The notes under the pieces: model-generated
Databases searched by the model: none
What the model was told of the DNA's origin: nothing
What the model saw: the letters and a program-made list of their open reading frames with translations, nothing else
Assembly: GCA_038277395.1 (NCBI GenBank)
Contig: CM076193.1
Span: forward strand, 86,877,583-86,941,582
Direction: 5' to 3'
DNA from: Dryocosmus kuriphilus
Lineage: Eukaryota; Arthropoda; Insecta; Hymenoptera; Cynipidae
DNA length: 64,000 nt
Shown here: positions 1 to 11,502 of the stretch, in pieces
Layout of the letters: each line of letters starts with the position of its first letter
Numbering within the stretch: the first letter of the stretch is position 1
Made by a program: the position numbers and the translations under genes

Positions 1-3000
1 CTGATAGTTAAATAATCCTTTTGCCAACCGGCATAAAGGACTAATTGACTTTCTTGAAACCGTCACTTCGCCAACCGGCGTAAATGCGTATTTCAAGAAT
101 TAAATGCCCTTCAGAATTCAACAATAATCAACAAAAATAACTTGATATAAATTCTGATTTGCTGATAGTTAAATAATCCTTTTGCCAACCGGCATAAAGG
201 ACTAATTGACTTTCTTGAAACCCGTCACTTCGCCAACCGGCGTAAATGCGTATTTCAAGAATTAAATGCCTTCAGAATTCAACAATAATCAACAAAAATA
301 ACTTGATATAAATTCTGATTTTGCTGATAGTTAAATAATCCTTTTGCCAACCGGCATAAAGGACTAATTGACTTTCTTGAAACCCGTCACTTCGCCAACC
401 GGCGTAAATGCGTATTTCAAGAATTAAATGCACTTCAGAATTCAACAATAATCAATCAAAAATAACTTGATATAAATTCTGATTTGCTGATAGTTAAATA
501 ATCCTTTTGCCAACCGGCATAAAGGACTAATTGACTTTCTTGAAACCCGTCACTTCGCCAACCGGCGTAAATGCGTATTTCAAGAATTAAATGCCCTTCA
601 GAATTCAACAGTAATCAAAACTTGATATAAATTCTGATTTACTGATAGTTAAATAATCCTTTTGCCAACCGGCATAAAGGACTAACTGACTNNNNNNNNN
701 NNNNNNNNNNNNNNNNNNNNNNNNNNNNNNNNNNNNNNNNNNNNNNNNNNNNNNNNNNNNNNNNNNNNNNNNNNNNNNNNNNNNNNNNNNNNNNNNNNNN
801 NNNNNNNNNNNNNNNNNNNNNNNNNNNNNNNNNNNNNNNNNNNNNNNNNNNNNNNNNNNNNNNNNNNNNNNNNNNNNNNNNNNNNNNNNNNNNNNNNNNN
901 NNNNNNNNNNNNNNNNNNNNNNNNNNNNNNNNNNNNNNNNNNNNNNNNNNNNNNNNNNNNNNNNNNNNNNNNNNNNNNNNNNNNNNNNNNNNNNNNNNNN
1001 NNNNNNNNNNNNNNNNNNNNNNNNNNNNNNNNNNNNNNNNNNNNNNNNNNNNNNNNNNNNNNNNNNNNNNNNNNNNNNNNNNNNNNNNNNNNNNNNNNNN
1101 NNNNNNNNNNNNNNNNNNNNNNNNNNNNNNNNNNNNNNNNNNNNNNNNNNNNNNNNNNNNNNNNNNNNNNNNNNNNNNNNNNNNNNNNNNNTTCTTGAAA
1201 CCCGGCACTTAGCCAACCGGCGTAAATGCGTAGTTCAAGAACTAATGCACTTCAGAATTAAGCAGTAATCAACAAAGATAACTTGATATAATTTCTGATT
1301 TACTGATATTTAAATAATCCTTTTGGCAACCGGCATAAAGGACTAATTGACTTTCTTGAAACCCGTCACTTCGCCAAACGGCGTAAATGCGTATTTGAAG
1401 AATTGCATCTTCAGAATTCAACAATAATCAACAAAAATAACGTGATATAATTTCTGATTTACTGATAGTCAAATAATCCTTTTGCCAACCGGCAAATGTG
1501 TATTTCAAGAATTAAATGCACTTCAGAATTCAACAATAATCAATAAAAATAACTAATTTGCTGATAGTTAAATAATCCTTTTGCCAAGCGGCACTAATTG
1601 ACTTTCTTGAAACCCGGCACTTCGCCAACCGGCGTAAATGCGTATTTCAAGAATTTAAATGCACTTCAGAATTCAACAATAATCAATAAAAATAACTTGA
1701 TATAAACTCTAATTTGCTGATAGTTAAATAATCCTTTTGCCAAGCGGCATAAGGGACTAATTGACTTTCTTGAAATCCGTCACTTCGCCAACCGGCGTAA
1801 ATGCGTATTTCAAGAATTTAAATGCACTTCAGAATCCAACAATAATCAATAAAAATAACTGGATATAAATTCCGATTTTCTGGTAGTTGAATAATCCTTT
1901 TGCCAACCGGCATAAGGGACTAATTGACTTTCTTGAAATCCGTCACTTCGCCAACCGGCGTAAATGCGTATTTCAAGAATTAAATGCACTTCAGGATTCA
2001 ACAATAATCAACAAAAATAGCTTTATATAAATTCTACTTTGCTGATAGTTAAATAATCTTTTTGCCGACCGGCATAAAGGACTAATTGACTTTCTTGAAA
2101 CCCGTCACTTCGCCAACCGGCGTAAATGCGTATTTCAAGAATTAAATGCACATCAGAATTCAACAATAATCAACAAAAATAACTTTATATAAATTCTGAT
2201 TTGCTGATAGTTAAATAATCCTTTTGCCAACCGGCATAAAGGACTAATTGACTATCTTGGAACCCATCACTTGGCCACCCGGCGTAAATGCGTATTTCAA
2301 GTATTAAATGCGCTTCAAAATTCAACAATAATCAATAAAAGTAGCTTGACATCAATTCTGATTTGCTGCTAGTTAAATATTCCTTTTGCCAACCGGCATA
2401 AAGGACTAATTGACTTTGTTTCAATCCATCACTTCGCCAACCGGCGTAAATGTGTATTTCAAGAATTAAATGCACTTCAGAATTCAACAATAAACAATCA
2501 AAATAGCTTGATATAAATTCAGATTTGCTGATAGTTAAATAATCCCTTTGCCAATCGGCATAAAGGACTAATTGAATTTCTTGAAATCCGTCAGTTCGCC
2601 AACCGGCGTAAACGCTTATTTCAAGAATTAAATGCACTTCAGAATTCAACAATAATCAATAAAAATAACTTGATATAAACTGGAATTTGCTGATAGTTAA
2701 ATAATCCGTTTGCCAAGCGGCATAAGGGACTAATGGACTTTCTTGAAATCCGTCACTTCGCCAACCGGCGTAAATGCGTATTTCAAGAATTAAATGCACT
2801 TCAGAATCCAACAATAATCAATAAAAATAACTTGATATAAATTCCGATTTTCTGGTAGTTGAATAATCCTTTTGCCAACCGGCATAAGGGACTAATTGAC
2901 TTTCTTGAAATCCGTCACTTCGACAACCGGCGTAAATGCGTATTTCAAGAATTAAATGCACTTCAGGATTCAACAATAATCAACAAAAATAGCTTTATAT

Positions 3001-3328
3001 AAATTCTACTTTGCTGATAGTTAAATAATCTTTTTGCCGACCGGCATAAAGGACTAATTGACTTTCTTGAAACCCGTCACTTCGCCAACCGGCGTAAATG
3101 CGTATTTCAAGAATTAAATACACTTCAGAATTCAACAATAATCAACAAAAATAACTTTATATAAATTCTGATTTGCTGATAGTTAAATAATCCTTTTGCC
3201 AACCGGCATAAAGGACTAATTGACTATCTTGAAATCCATCGCTTGGCCACCCGGCGTAAATGCGTATTTCAAGAACTAAATGCACTTCAGAATCCAACAA
3301 TAATCAATAAAAATAACTTGATATAACA
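1..3328. repeat. ~162-bp tandem satellite, first block
   Basis: Tandem array with a period of about 162 bp; the phrase ctgatagttaaataatcc recurs near 1, 162, 324 and 487 and onward. Each unit has two related sub-motifs, gccaaccggcataaagg and cgccaaccggcgtaaatg, built on the near-palindrome CCAACCGG. Units in the first kilobase are nearly identical. Later ones carry more substitutions and some lack part of the unit (near 1490 and 1590). Open frames in this block are repeat artefacts. The same satellite resumes at 6407. Confidence 0.95.
692..1191. other. Assembly gap of 500 N
   Basis: Exactly 500 N lie inside the satellite. The round number suggests a placeholder gap, so the true array length is unknown. 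Confidence 0.99.
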
Positions 3329-3398
3329 AGATTAAACAATCACAGCTTCCAGACAAATTAGTAAATAATTAATAACTTTGAAAGAAAAAATGACTCTC

Positions 3399-3470
3399 TA
3401 GCTCCGCTGGGAATCGAACCCAGGTCTACAGATTGCCGGTCTGGTGCTCTAACCCCTAAGCTACGGAGAG
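3399..3470 (-). tRNA. tRNA-like gene, array copy 1
   Basis: 72-nt cloverleaf. D stem GCTT/GAGC, anticodon stem CCAGA with loop CCGGCAA, variable loop AGAC, T arm CTGGG-TTCGATT-CCCAG. The A box TAGCTTAGGGG and B box GGTTCGATTCC match the pol III consensus, and a T6 run lies just after the gene. The formal anticodon is GGC (Ala), but position 33 is C instead of the near-universal T. Acceptor pairs 1-72 and 2-71 are mismatched. It is either a diverged tRNA gene or a tRNA-like RNA; isotype uncertain. Confidence 0.7.
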
Positions 3471-3719
3471 TACAAGAATCATTATTTCTTTCAAAGGTAT
3501 ACCGTAGAGGAGAAACGACTACGTCATTCCATTCTAAACGGATTTGAGGATTTAATACTATGTCAATACGAATAATACAGTATTTGATGTTAATTGAATT
3601 AAGATGTTAGAATTCAAACATTCATTTTAACGTCCGGGCTAATATTACAAGATTAAACAATCACAGCTTCCAGACAAATTATTAAATAATTAATAACTTT
3701 GAAAGAAAAAATGACTCTC

Positions 3720-3791
3720 TAGCTCCGCTGGGAATCGAACCCAGGTCTACAGATTGCCGGTCTGGTGCTCTAACCCCTAAGCTACGGAGAG
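3720..3791 (-). tRNA. tRNA-like gene, array copy 2
   Basis: Same 72-nt cloverleaf as copy 1, with the CCGGCAA anticodon loop, A and B boxes and downstream T6. No difference seen within the gene. Confidence 0.7.
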
Positions 3792-4041
3792 TACAAGAAT
3801 CATTATTTCTTTCAAAGGTATACCGTAGAGGAGAAACGACTACGTCATTCCATTCTAAAACGGATTTGAGGATTTAATACTATGTCAATACGAATAATAC
3901 AGTATTTGATGTTAATTGAATTAAGATGTTAGAATTCAAACATTCATTTTAACGTCCGGGCTAATATTACAAGATTAAACAATCACAGCTTCCAGACAAA
4001 TTATTAAATAATTAATAACTTTGAAAGAAAAAATGACTCTC

Positions 4042-4113
4042 TAGCTCCGCTGGGAATCGAACCCAGGTCTACAGATTGCCGGTCTGGTGCTCTAACCCCT
4101 AAGCTACGGAGAG
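4042..4113 (-). tRNA. tRNA-like gene, array copy 3
   Basis: Same gene and flanks as copy 1; internal promoter boxes and the T6 terminator are intact. Confidence 0.7.
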
Positions 4114-4362
4114 TACAAGAATCATTATTTCTTTCAAAGGTATACCGTAGAGGAGAAACGACTACGTCATTCCATTCTAAACGGATTTGAGGATTTAATA
4201 CTATGTCAATACGAATAATACAGTATTTGATGTTAATTGAATTAAGATGTTAGAATTCAAGCATTCATTTTAACGTCCGGGCTAATATTACAAGATTAAA
4301 CAATCACAGCTACCAGACAAATTATTAAATAATTAATAACTTTGAAAGAAAAAATGACTCTC

Positions 4363-4434
4363 TAGCTCCGCTGGGAATCGAACCCAGGTCTACAGATTGC
4401 CGGTCTGGTGCTCTAACCCCTAAGCTACGGAGAG
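4363..4434 (-). tRNA. tRNA-like gene, array copy 4
   Basis: Same gene. The flank differs by a single base (cacagctacc instead of cacagcttcc upstream on the plus strand). Confidence 0.7.
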
Positions 4435-4683
4435 TACAAGAATCATTATTTCTTTCAAAGGTATACCGTAGAGGAGAAACGACTACGTCATTCCATTCTA
4501 AACGGATTTGAGGATTTAATACTATGTCAATACGAATAATACAGTATTTGATGTTAATTGAATTAAGATGTTAGAATTCAAACATTCATTTTAACGTCCG
4601 GGCTAATATTACAAGATTAAACAATCACAGCTTCCAGACAAATTATTAAATAATTAATAACTTTGAAAGAAAAAATGACTCTC

Positions 4684-4755
4684 TAGCTCCGCTGGGAATC
4701 GAACCCAGGTCTACAGATTGCCGGTCTGGTGCTCTAACCCCTAAGCTACGGAGAG
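4684..4755 (-). tRNA. tRNA-like gene, array copy 5
   Basis: Last minus-strand copy, identical in the gene. Its unit runs straight into the inverted half at about 4918. Confidence 0.7.
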
Positions 4756-4917
4756 TACAAGAATCATTATTTCTTTCAAAGGTATACCGTAGAGGAGAAA
4801 CGACTACGTCATTCCATTCTAAACGGATTTGAGGATTTAATACTATGTCAATACGAATAATACAGTATTTGATGTTAATTGAATTAAGATGTTAGAATTC
4901 AAACATTCATTTTAACG

Positions 4918-4989
4918 TCCGTTTTAGCTTAGGGGTTAGAGCACCAGACCGGCAATCTGTAGACCTGGGTTCGATTCCCAGCGGAGCTA
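4918..4989 (+). pseudogene. Truncated tRNA-like gene at the inversion junction, copy 6
   Basis: The 5' acceptor strand CTCTCCG is replaced by tccgttt; homology starts at TAGCTT (4925). The A box survives, the B box and T arm are intact, but no acceptor stem can form. This marks the inversion breakpoint. Confidence 0.8.
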
Positions 4990-5238
4990 GAGAGTCATTT
5001 TTTCTTTCAAAGTTATTAATTATTTAATAATTTGTCTGGAAGCTGTGATTGTTTAATCTTGTAATATTAGCCCGGACGTTAAAATGAATGTTTGAATTCT
5101 AACATCTTAATTCAATTAACATCAAATACTGTATTATTCGTATTGACATAGTATTAAATCCTCAAATCCGTTTAGAATGGAATGACGTAGTCGTTTCTCC
5201 TCTACGGTTTACCTTTGAAAGAAATAATGATTCTTGTA

Positions 5239-5310
5239 CTCTCCGTAGCTTAGGGGTTAGAGCATCAGACCGGCAATCTGTAGACCTGGGTTCGATTCCC
5301 AGCGGAGCTA
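5239..5310 (+). tRNA. tRNA-like gene, array copy 7
   Basis: Plus-strand copy with one change: the base after GAGCA is T rather than C (agcatcagacc). That position is already unpaired in the other copies. A and B boxes and T6 are present. Confidence 0.68.
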
Positions 5311-5559
5311 GAGAGTCATTTTTTCTTTCAAAGTTATTAATTATTTAATAATTTGTCTGGAAGCTGTGATTGTTTAATCTTGTAATATTAGCCCGGACGT
5401 TAAAATGAATGTTTGAATTCTAACATCTTAATTCAATTAACATCAAATACTGTATTATTCGTATTGACATAGTATTAAATCCTCAAATCCGTTTAGAATG
5501 GAATGACGTAGTCGTTTCTCCTCTACGGTATACCTTTGAAAGAAATAATGATTCTTGTA

Positions 5560-5631
5560 CTCTCCGTAGCTTAGGGGTTAGAGCACCAGACCGGCAATCT
5601 GTAGACCTGGGTTCGATTCCCAGCGGAGCTA
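5560..5631 (+). tRNA. tRNA-like gene, array copy 8
   Basis: Complete plus-strand copy, identical to copies 1-5 within the 72 nt, with T6 downstream. Confidence 0.7.
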
Positions 5632-5880
5632 GAGAGTCATTTTTTCTTTCAAAGTTATTAATTATTTAATAATTTGTCTGGAAGCTGTGATTGTTTAATC
5701 TTGTAATATTAGCCCGGACGTTAAAATGAATGTTTAAATTCTAACATCTTAATTCAATTAACATCAAATACTGTATTATTCGTATTGACATAGTATTAAA
5801 TCCTCAAATCCGTTTAGAATGGAATGACGTAGTCGTTTCTCCTCTACGGTATACCTTTGAAAGAAATAATGATTCTTGTA

Positions 5881-5952
5881 CTCTCCGTAGCTTAGGGGTT
5901 AGAGCACCAGACCGGCAATCTGTAGACCTGGGTTCGATTCCCAGCGGAGCTA
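5881..5952 (+). tRNA. tRNA-like gene, array copy 9
   Basis: Complete plus-strand copy with an intact internal promoter and T6 terminator. Confidence 0.7.
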
Positions 5953-6201
5953 GAGAGTCATTTTTTCTTTCAAAGTTATTAATTATTTAATAATTTGTCT
6001 GGAAGCTGTGATTGTTTAATCTTGTAATATTAGCCCGGACGTTAAAATGAATGTTTGAATTCTAACATCTTAATTCAATTAACATCAAATACTGTATTAT
6101 TCGTATTGACATAGTATTAAATCCTCAAATCCGTTTAGAATGGAATGACGTAGTCGTTTCTCCTCTACGGTATACCTTTGAAAGAAATAATGATTCTTGT
6201 A

Positions 6202-6273
6202 CTCTCCGTAGCTTAGGGGTTAGAGCACCAGACCGGCAATCTGTAGACCTGGGTTCGATTCCCAGCGGAGCTA
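6202..6273 (+). tRNA. tRNA-like gene, array copy 10
   Basis: Last copy. Its 3' flank continues to about 6406 and then joins satellite sequence directly. Confidence 0.7.
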
Positions 6274-6406
6274 GAGAGTCATTTTTTCTTTCAAAGTTAT
6301 TAATTATTTAATAATTTGTCTGGAAGCTGTGATTGTTTAATCTTGTAATATTAGCCCGGACGTTAAAATGAATGTTTGAATTCTAACATCTTAATTCAAT
6401 TAACAT

Positions 6407-7045
6407 CAAACTTGATATAAATTCCGATTTTCTGGTAGTTGAATAATCCTTTTGCCAACGGGCATAAGGAACTAATTGACTTTCTTGAAATCCGTCACTT
6501 CGACAACCGGCGTAAATGCGTATTTCAAGAATTAAATGCGCTTCAAAATTCAACAATAATCAATAAAAGTAGCTTGACATAAATTCTGGTTTGCTGATAG
6601 TTAAATATTCCTTTTGCCAACCGGCATAAAGGACTAATTGACTTTGTTTCAATCCATCACTTCGCCAACCGGCGTAAATGTGTATTTCAAGAATTAAATG
6701 CACTTCAGAATTCAACAATAAAGAATGAAAATAGCTTGATATAAATTTAGATTTGCTGATAGTTAAATAATCCCTTTGCCAGCCGGCATAAAGGACTAAT
6801 TGACTTTGTTGAAATCCGTCACTTCGCCAACCGGCGTAAATGCGTATTTGAAGAATTAAATGCACTTCAGAATTCAACAATAATCAATAAAAATAACTTG
6901 ATATAAACTCTAATTTGCTGATAGTTAAATAATCCATTTGCCAAGCGGCATAAGGGACTAATTGACTTTCTTGAAATCCGTCACTTCGCCAACCGGCGTA
7001 AATGCGTATTTCAAGAATTAAGTGCACTTCAGAATTCAAGAATAA
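6407..7045. repeat. ~162-bp satellite, second block
   Basis: About four diverged units of the satellite at 1-3328, in the same orientation. The array at 3329-6406 therefore looks inserted into one satellite block. Confidence 0.92.
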
Positions 7046-9475
7046 AGAAAAAGTTCAGAATTATTGCACATAAGTGTCACAGGATTAATCAATATATAAT
7101 CAGTAATATTCACAGTAAGACATACTGTTACTATCCACAAGAATAATTTGGGATAATGGTGACATATCTAGATTTCACAAGACATAGTAATAATTTTCAC
7201 AAGTATCTGAAAATAAACGTTTCATGACAAAGATACAAAAGGATTAAATTTTATTTTTTCAAGTCGTGATAACGTGATTGAACGGGGACAATAGCGAAGG
7301 TACTCCCCTGCCGCTGCCACCAACAGTTTGTTACGTACGGTTAATTGATTTCAATTAATCAATAAAAACCTCATTTAAAAAAACGGGTGTCCATTGAAGG
7401 AGATTCCTATGTAAAAATTAAATAAATTCACCGACGACGGAGGCCGTCACAAACCATACAGAGAGACAGGCTGGCGGTCTCTTTGTTTATATATTTTGTT
7501 TTGCAGGTTCGTAACTTTCTCCTCTTTTAGAAGATTTGTCCACATTCATTCAAGTCGCTTAGTTAGAAAAAGGGTAAATAGAAGAAAGTAAACTTAGTAG
7601 GGACATGTTTATTTTAGAAAGAAGAAATAGAATAAAGTGGTATATTAAAATTGCGAACGATAAAATTTAGCTCAACCTATTACTTGTCTTAATACTACCA
7701 TTCGGCAAATAAAGGGAAATTGGTTTTCCTTCAATTTTCCCTGTCGACTGGGCGTCCTTTGGGTAATATTTAACGTTCGCAGCCTACTCTAAGAACAAGC
7801 CACTCAAGTCTTTTTGACGTCGGTAACACGCATTCACAATGCGCGAACCTCACTCCGAAAATTCGCTTCAGCGAAGGGTGGGAACATCATCCACTCCTCA
7901 TGAAAGTGAATTGAAACCTTTTAGAAAATTTTTGCTCCTTTACATTTTGAGATTCGGAAAGGGACAACTTTTTCTCTTGATCTCTAAACACTTTCGCCCG
8001 GATTGTCTTTATTTTTGGACAGCGCGAGGCCGCCTCCCGTCGGCAAGGAGCTTTGATTTACGTCCCCCTATTTTAGAAAATATCATTTAATAGGCCGAAT
8101 CCCCGGACGGGCAAAGAAACTACAAAGCGAAAGAATTCTGGGCAGCGCCACGTTGCTCCACTTTTCGTTATTTCGACGACCGAAAATAAAAAGGAGTCGG
8201 TCTGGCCGGTACCAGATCACTTGAGTTAATGCGTCTTTGGTTTCAATCGTCGTACTTTTTAGAATGCTTTTTGAGGTTAATTGTGGTGGGAAATTTTGCT
8301 AGGTAAGGAATTTGGATTTGGAAATTGATGAAAGACACACTTCGGCTCTGATTCGAACTCTGTACTCTGTTTAATTGCGAAACAATGTCGCAAGAAATTC
8401 CTTTTGGTGTGCAATTTTGCGGGATAGAGGCCTACCTCGTCATCATTTTTAATATTTGGAAAGAAAATATTTCTTCCCTAATTTGGTTTTCAGTTTGCCT
8501 ACTTGAGGACAGGTAAAGGTTTTCAGTTAGGGTCTATCCCTAACATTTATTATCCTCGACCTAAAACAATTACAATGAGCACAGAGCGCGTGATCAATGG
8601 CATATCAGCCACGTGCGTTTATTATGATGACAAACCGTGTGTATTTCATATGGTGGAGGTGCATGGGTAAGTATGTGGGGAACGGGTGTGGTGGAGAAAG
8701 AGAGGAAGGCGGCCAACGATGGCCGCTAATGCAAGTCGTTGACCGTCCATGGTTCCACGCGTTGAAAATGGGTGACGTTCACCTATGGCTAGAGAGAGAA
8801 GGAGCGCGTCATTGTGAATGCGTGGTGTCGAGGTCACCCACCCGTTTGATTACGTTTGTTTACTCGTCTCTCCCCTTTCTTTTCCAAAATAGATTAATAT
8901 TAAATATAATGCTAATAGATGGTAATCAATAGATACTCATACATACATGCATACGTACACGTACCCATACACATATATGGATATACAGGTGATTATAACC
9001 TCGTGGGAATGTAATCATAAATTTTTAGTTCGAGTTTCGTCATTCGGTTTCCGCGTTTTAGTTTCAGCTCGCCAATTCGCGGCCTTTGAACTCAGGAGTG
9101 CTGACTTGATAACCCTGTCTTAGGCGCTCGTGTGACAAGCATGGTCGACATTCCGATTGAAACGAAGTTTTAAAAGTAATCATTTCGCGACTTACGAAAT
9201 ATAATTTCATCACGCGACTTTTTAGAATTCTTAAGGTTTTGGCATCTCGACCCGCTCGTAACAATATTATTCTTGGAGAGTTACCTAAAAGGATAATCAT
9301 CGGTTTTGTTGAAAACAGAGCCTTCAGTGGAACTAGATTACTTAGTCTATTCAAGTTTCAAAATTACAAGATTAATTTCTTATCCCTTTATGTCGATGGA
9401 ACATAGCTACCCTCGAAGCCCTTGCAACTAGATTTTTCTCAAAATAAACTTTAAGTTGACGCTTATCAAACTCTC
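7046..9475. other. No recognisable gene
   Basis: Short open frames exist (for example 7839-8090 plus and 8597-8932 plus) but their translations show no domain I know. A degenerate cata/tacg simple repeat lies at about 8935-8985. The last few hundred bases may be decayed upstream parts of the Polinton fragment that starts at 9476. Confidence 0.5.
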
Positions 9476-9751
9476 TTCTCTGGAACAAGTATTCACTTTT
9501 TTAATGAGGCTAATGACGTTGATAGAAGTGATTACACGGATGGTTATTGTCTTATTGCTTTTGATCTTACCCCCGATCTTTCTGCAGATTGTTATTCCCA
9601 CTGGAATCTCCTAAAGCATGGAAGCCTTCGAATGGAGTTGCATTTTGAGGAACCACTCACAAATACGGTCAACTGCATTGTATACGCAGAATATGATAAC
9701 ATTCTAGAAATAGACTCGTCTAGATAAGTTATTGTTGATTTTGGAAGATAA
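9476..9751 (+). pseudogene. C-terminal fragment of a Polinton major capsid protein (F54H12.2-like)
   Basis: About 90 codons in one frame resemble the C-terminus of the double-jelly-roll capsid proteins that databases often name F54H12.2-like. Visible hallmarks are GYCLIAFDLTPDLS followed by VNCIVYAEYDN and LEID. An in-frame TAA at 9724-9726 precedes the natural-looking TAA at 9749-9751. The N-terminal part is missing or unrecognisable. In a working element this protein would form the capsid shell. It is a different capsid lineage from the one at 33909-35291. It belongs with the next two fragments, all on the plus strand, as remains of an older Polinton. Confidence 0.75.
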
Positions 9752-10095
9752 TAAATCACTTTTACTACCGTCTTCGTTTATCAGAGTTTTAGCTATCTAT
9801 GTTTACCTACGACAGGTTCGGAAAGGTTGTGAATAGTTTCTTCTGGTCCCGTCGTTATCTAACGAGAGCGCACCTGTGTAAATATTGAAAAAGTGTGAGA
9901 GAAAATCTGTCATATGTCTCCTTCTGAAGTATGCACCTTTTTGAAAAACGGGAGTCACATTTTATTTAATGTAGTGTACTCCGACATCTCGATCGTTTCG
10001 TTAAGTTCCCTCTCGTTTGAGCACGAGGCACGATTCTTTGCCATCATCATCTTCTTCCTACTCATCATAAAAACTGTCTTTTGTGTGAAAATATT

Positions 10096-10580
10096 ATGGA
10101 TTACGTGATTGACGTTCATGGGTTTCGTGATCTTAAAAATCAGTTTATTGCAAAAGAAATGGCGGTAATAGCGTTTAATCATAAGTATTTCGGTCATTGG
10201 ATGAATACCCCACCTTCACCATTCTTGGATCTTGATAACGGTAAGAGGCAGCAAAATAATTGGCTCATGTTATTTTCACGGTATCGAGTGGTTTGAGGGA
10301 GAAACACCAGTGAATCATATGAACTCTAAACTTCGTGATGTCGCAAAAACCGCAGGTAAAATTTATACTCGTGGTCGATAAAAAGCTGCATTTTTGCAAA
10401 GCATCATGAGTAGACAGATTACTAACCTGGAGGAGTTAACCTGTCCTAGACTTAAAGAACTGGAAGCCAGCCAAGACTACTGCTTCCATCACGGTGTGAA
10501 AAAAGGAAAGTATTTTACATGTGCTCTTAATAACGCATCTAAGTTGAAAACATGGCTGCAAAGACAACAAAAAGTAGAAT
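10096..10580 (+). pseudogene. Unnamed conserved Polinton protein, decayed paralogue of the gene at 33164-33811
   Basis: The frame opens with MDYVIDVHGF and the segment NQFIAKEMAV, matching the start of the homologous gene in the main Polinton. It shifts frame near 10262, continues through an FHGIEWFEGE-like segment, meets an in-frame TAA at 10378-10380, and resumes with ITNLEEL.CPRLKEL and a CFHH...C cluster (possible metal-binding residues). Function unknown to me. The strand-and-helix pattern at the N-terminus could suit an RNase H or exonuclease-like fold, but I see no complete active site. Broken by one frameshift and one stop, so a pseudogene. Confidence 0.7.
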
Positions 10581-10869
10581 TATCGATTCGCCGTATCTCT
10601 CGCTCTACTCAGAGTGCGCCGAAAAGAAGTGACTGCTCTAGCCTTAACAAGTTGCGATGGTCGTTGCATCAAGGAGTGTCCCGGATAATAATACAGTTTT
10701 CTGTGAAAAAAATTAATGATACTGCTACTGACTCATGTAACGTACTACCAGATTTGTCTCAGCTTAGCATTCATAGAAACAGAGATGGACAGTCTGCGAA
10801 TACTTCGAACGCTTCAAGTAATACCGGGTCATACAACAGGAGTATTTCCGGCAGATCTGATACCGATGG

Positions 10870-11371
10870 TGTGGATGAGACCGGCTGTTTTAATTTTCAA
10901 CACGGATCCACATAATAAAAAAGGATCGTATTGGGTTGCCGCATATACTGACAAAAATGGACGCGGAACATACTTTGATAGCTACGCTATAGGGTACCGC
11001 CTCTTATAATTGAACATATTTGTCGTATTCGAGGAAACTGCACCTTATACAGATGGAATACAACAGAGTTACAAAGTTCCTCTTTGGACATGTGTAGCCA
11101 GTTTTGTATTATGTTCCTTTATCATATGTGCAGTGGTTTTTCTTTGCTTAATTTTACCAAACATTTTATCAAAAATCTGGTAGAAAATGATCACATTGCT
11201 GCGAATTTTTATAAAATGATTTTTAAAAAATATAAAATTAAGTCGCCTGTTTTTTACAAATATGAAAATAGTTTTCAAGGTTTTAATCATGGTAAGCGAG
11301 CATTTAATTCACAACTTGAAACCTGTGTTCAGTCCTGCTCTTCTCAACTTGGTAGTTTATACCTAGTGTAG
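10870..11371 (+). pseudogene. Adenain-like Polinton cysteine protease, decayed
   Basis: A plus-strand segment reads FNTDPHNKKGSYWVAAY and YFDSY, the N-terminal half of the adenovirus-type maturation protease family carried by Polintons. The expected catalytic His before W is Tyr here (GSYW). After a stop and a frameshift, the second half appears at 11084 onward with MCSQFCIMFLY, which keeps the expected catalytic Cys but has Ser where Gly is usual. The last codons end at a TAG near 11369. In a working element the enzyme would cleave capsid precursors. The His loss and frameshift make this copy inactive. Confidence 0.78.
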
Positions 11372-11476
11372 TTACTTACCTTTGATACTGCGCGCTATGT
11401 TAATTTATTATGAATTTGTCAAAATGTATTTTTGCGATATGTGTTTATTAATATCAATATATGTCTGTTGAGGTAT

Positions 11477-11502
11477 TTCTCTCTCTCTCTCTCTCTCTCT
11501 CT
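11477..11502. repeat. (CT)n microsatellite
   Basis: About twelve CT dinucleotides. Confidence 0.9.

Larger units (their letters stand above)
3329..6406. repeat. Inverted array of a ~321-bp tRNA-like unit (5 minus + 5 plus)
   Basis: Ten near-identical units of about 321 bp, each with one tRNA-like gene and conserved flanks, interrupt the satellite. The first five genes read on the minus strand and the last five on the plus strand. The switch lies at about 4918-4925, where the first plus copy lost its 5' acceptor strand. The two arms form a palindrome of about 1.5 kb per arm. Spacing within each arm is 321 to 324 bp, so recent tandem amplification followed by one inversion is the simplest history. 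An assembly fold-back error is the main alternative. Confidence 0.93.

Noticed and set aside
605..1216. Open frames spanning the N gap
   Set aside because: They consist mostly of unknown residues, and their ends are satellite sequence.
2332..6880. 106-codon minus-strand frames in the satellite
   Set aside because: They repeat with the satellite period and show no protein-like constraint.
1..7045. Possible CRISPR array
   Set aside because: The repeat has no unique spacers, the unit is too long, and the DNA is eukaryotic. The 71-bp block at 43924-44418 was rejected for the same reasons.
8597..8932. Possible host coding exon
   Set aside because: No domain, no clear splice context, and a composition like the surrounding non-coding DNA.
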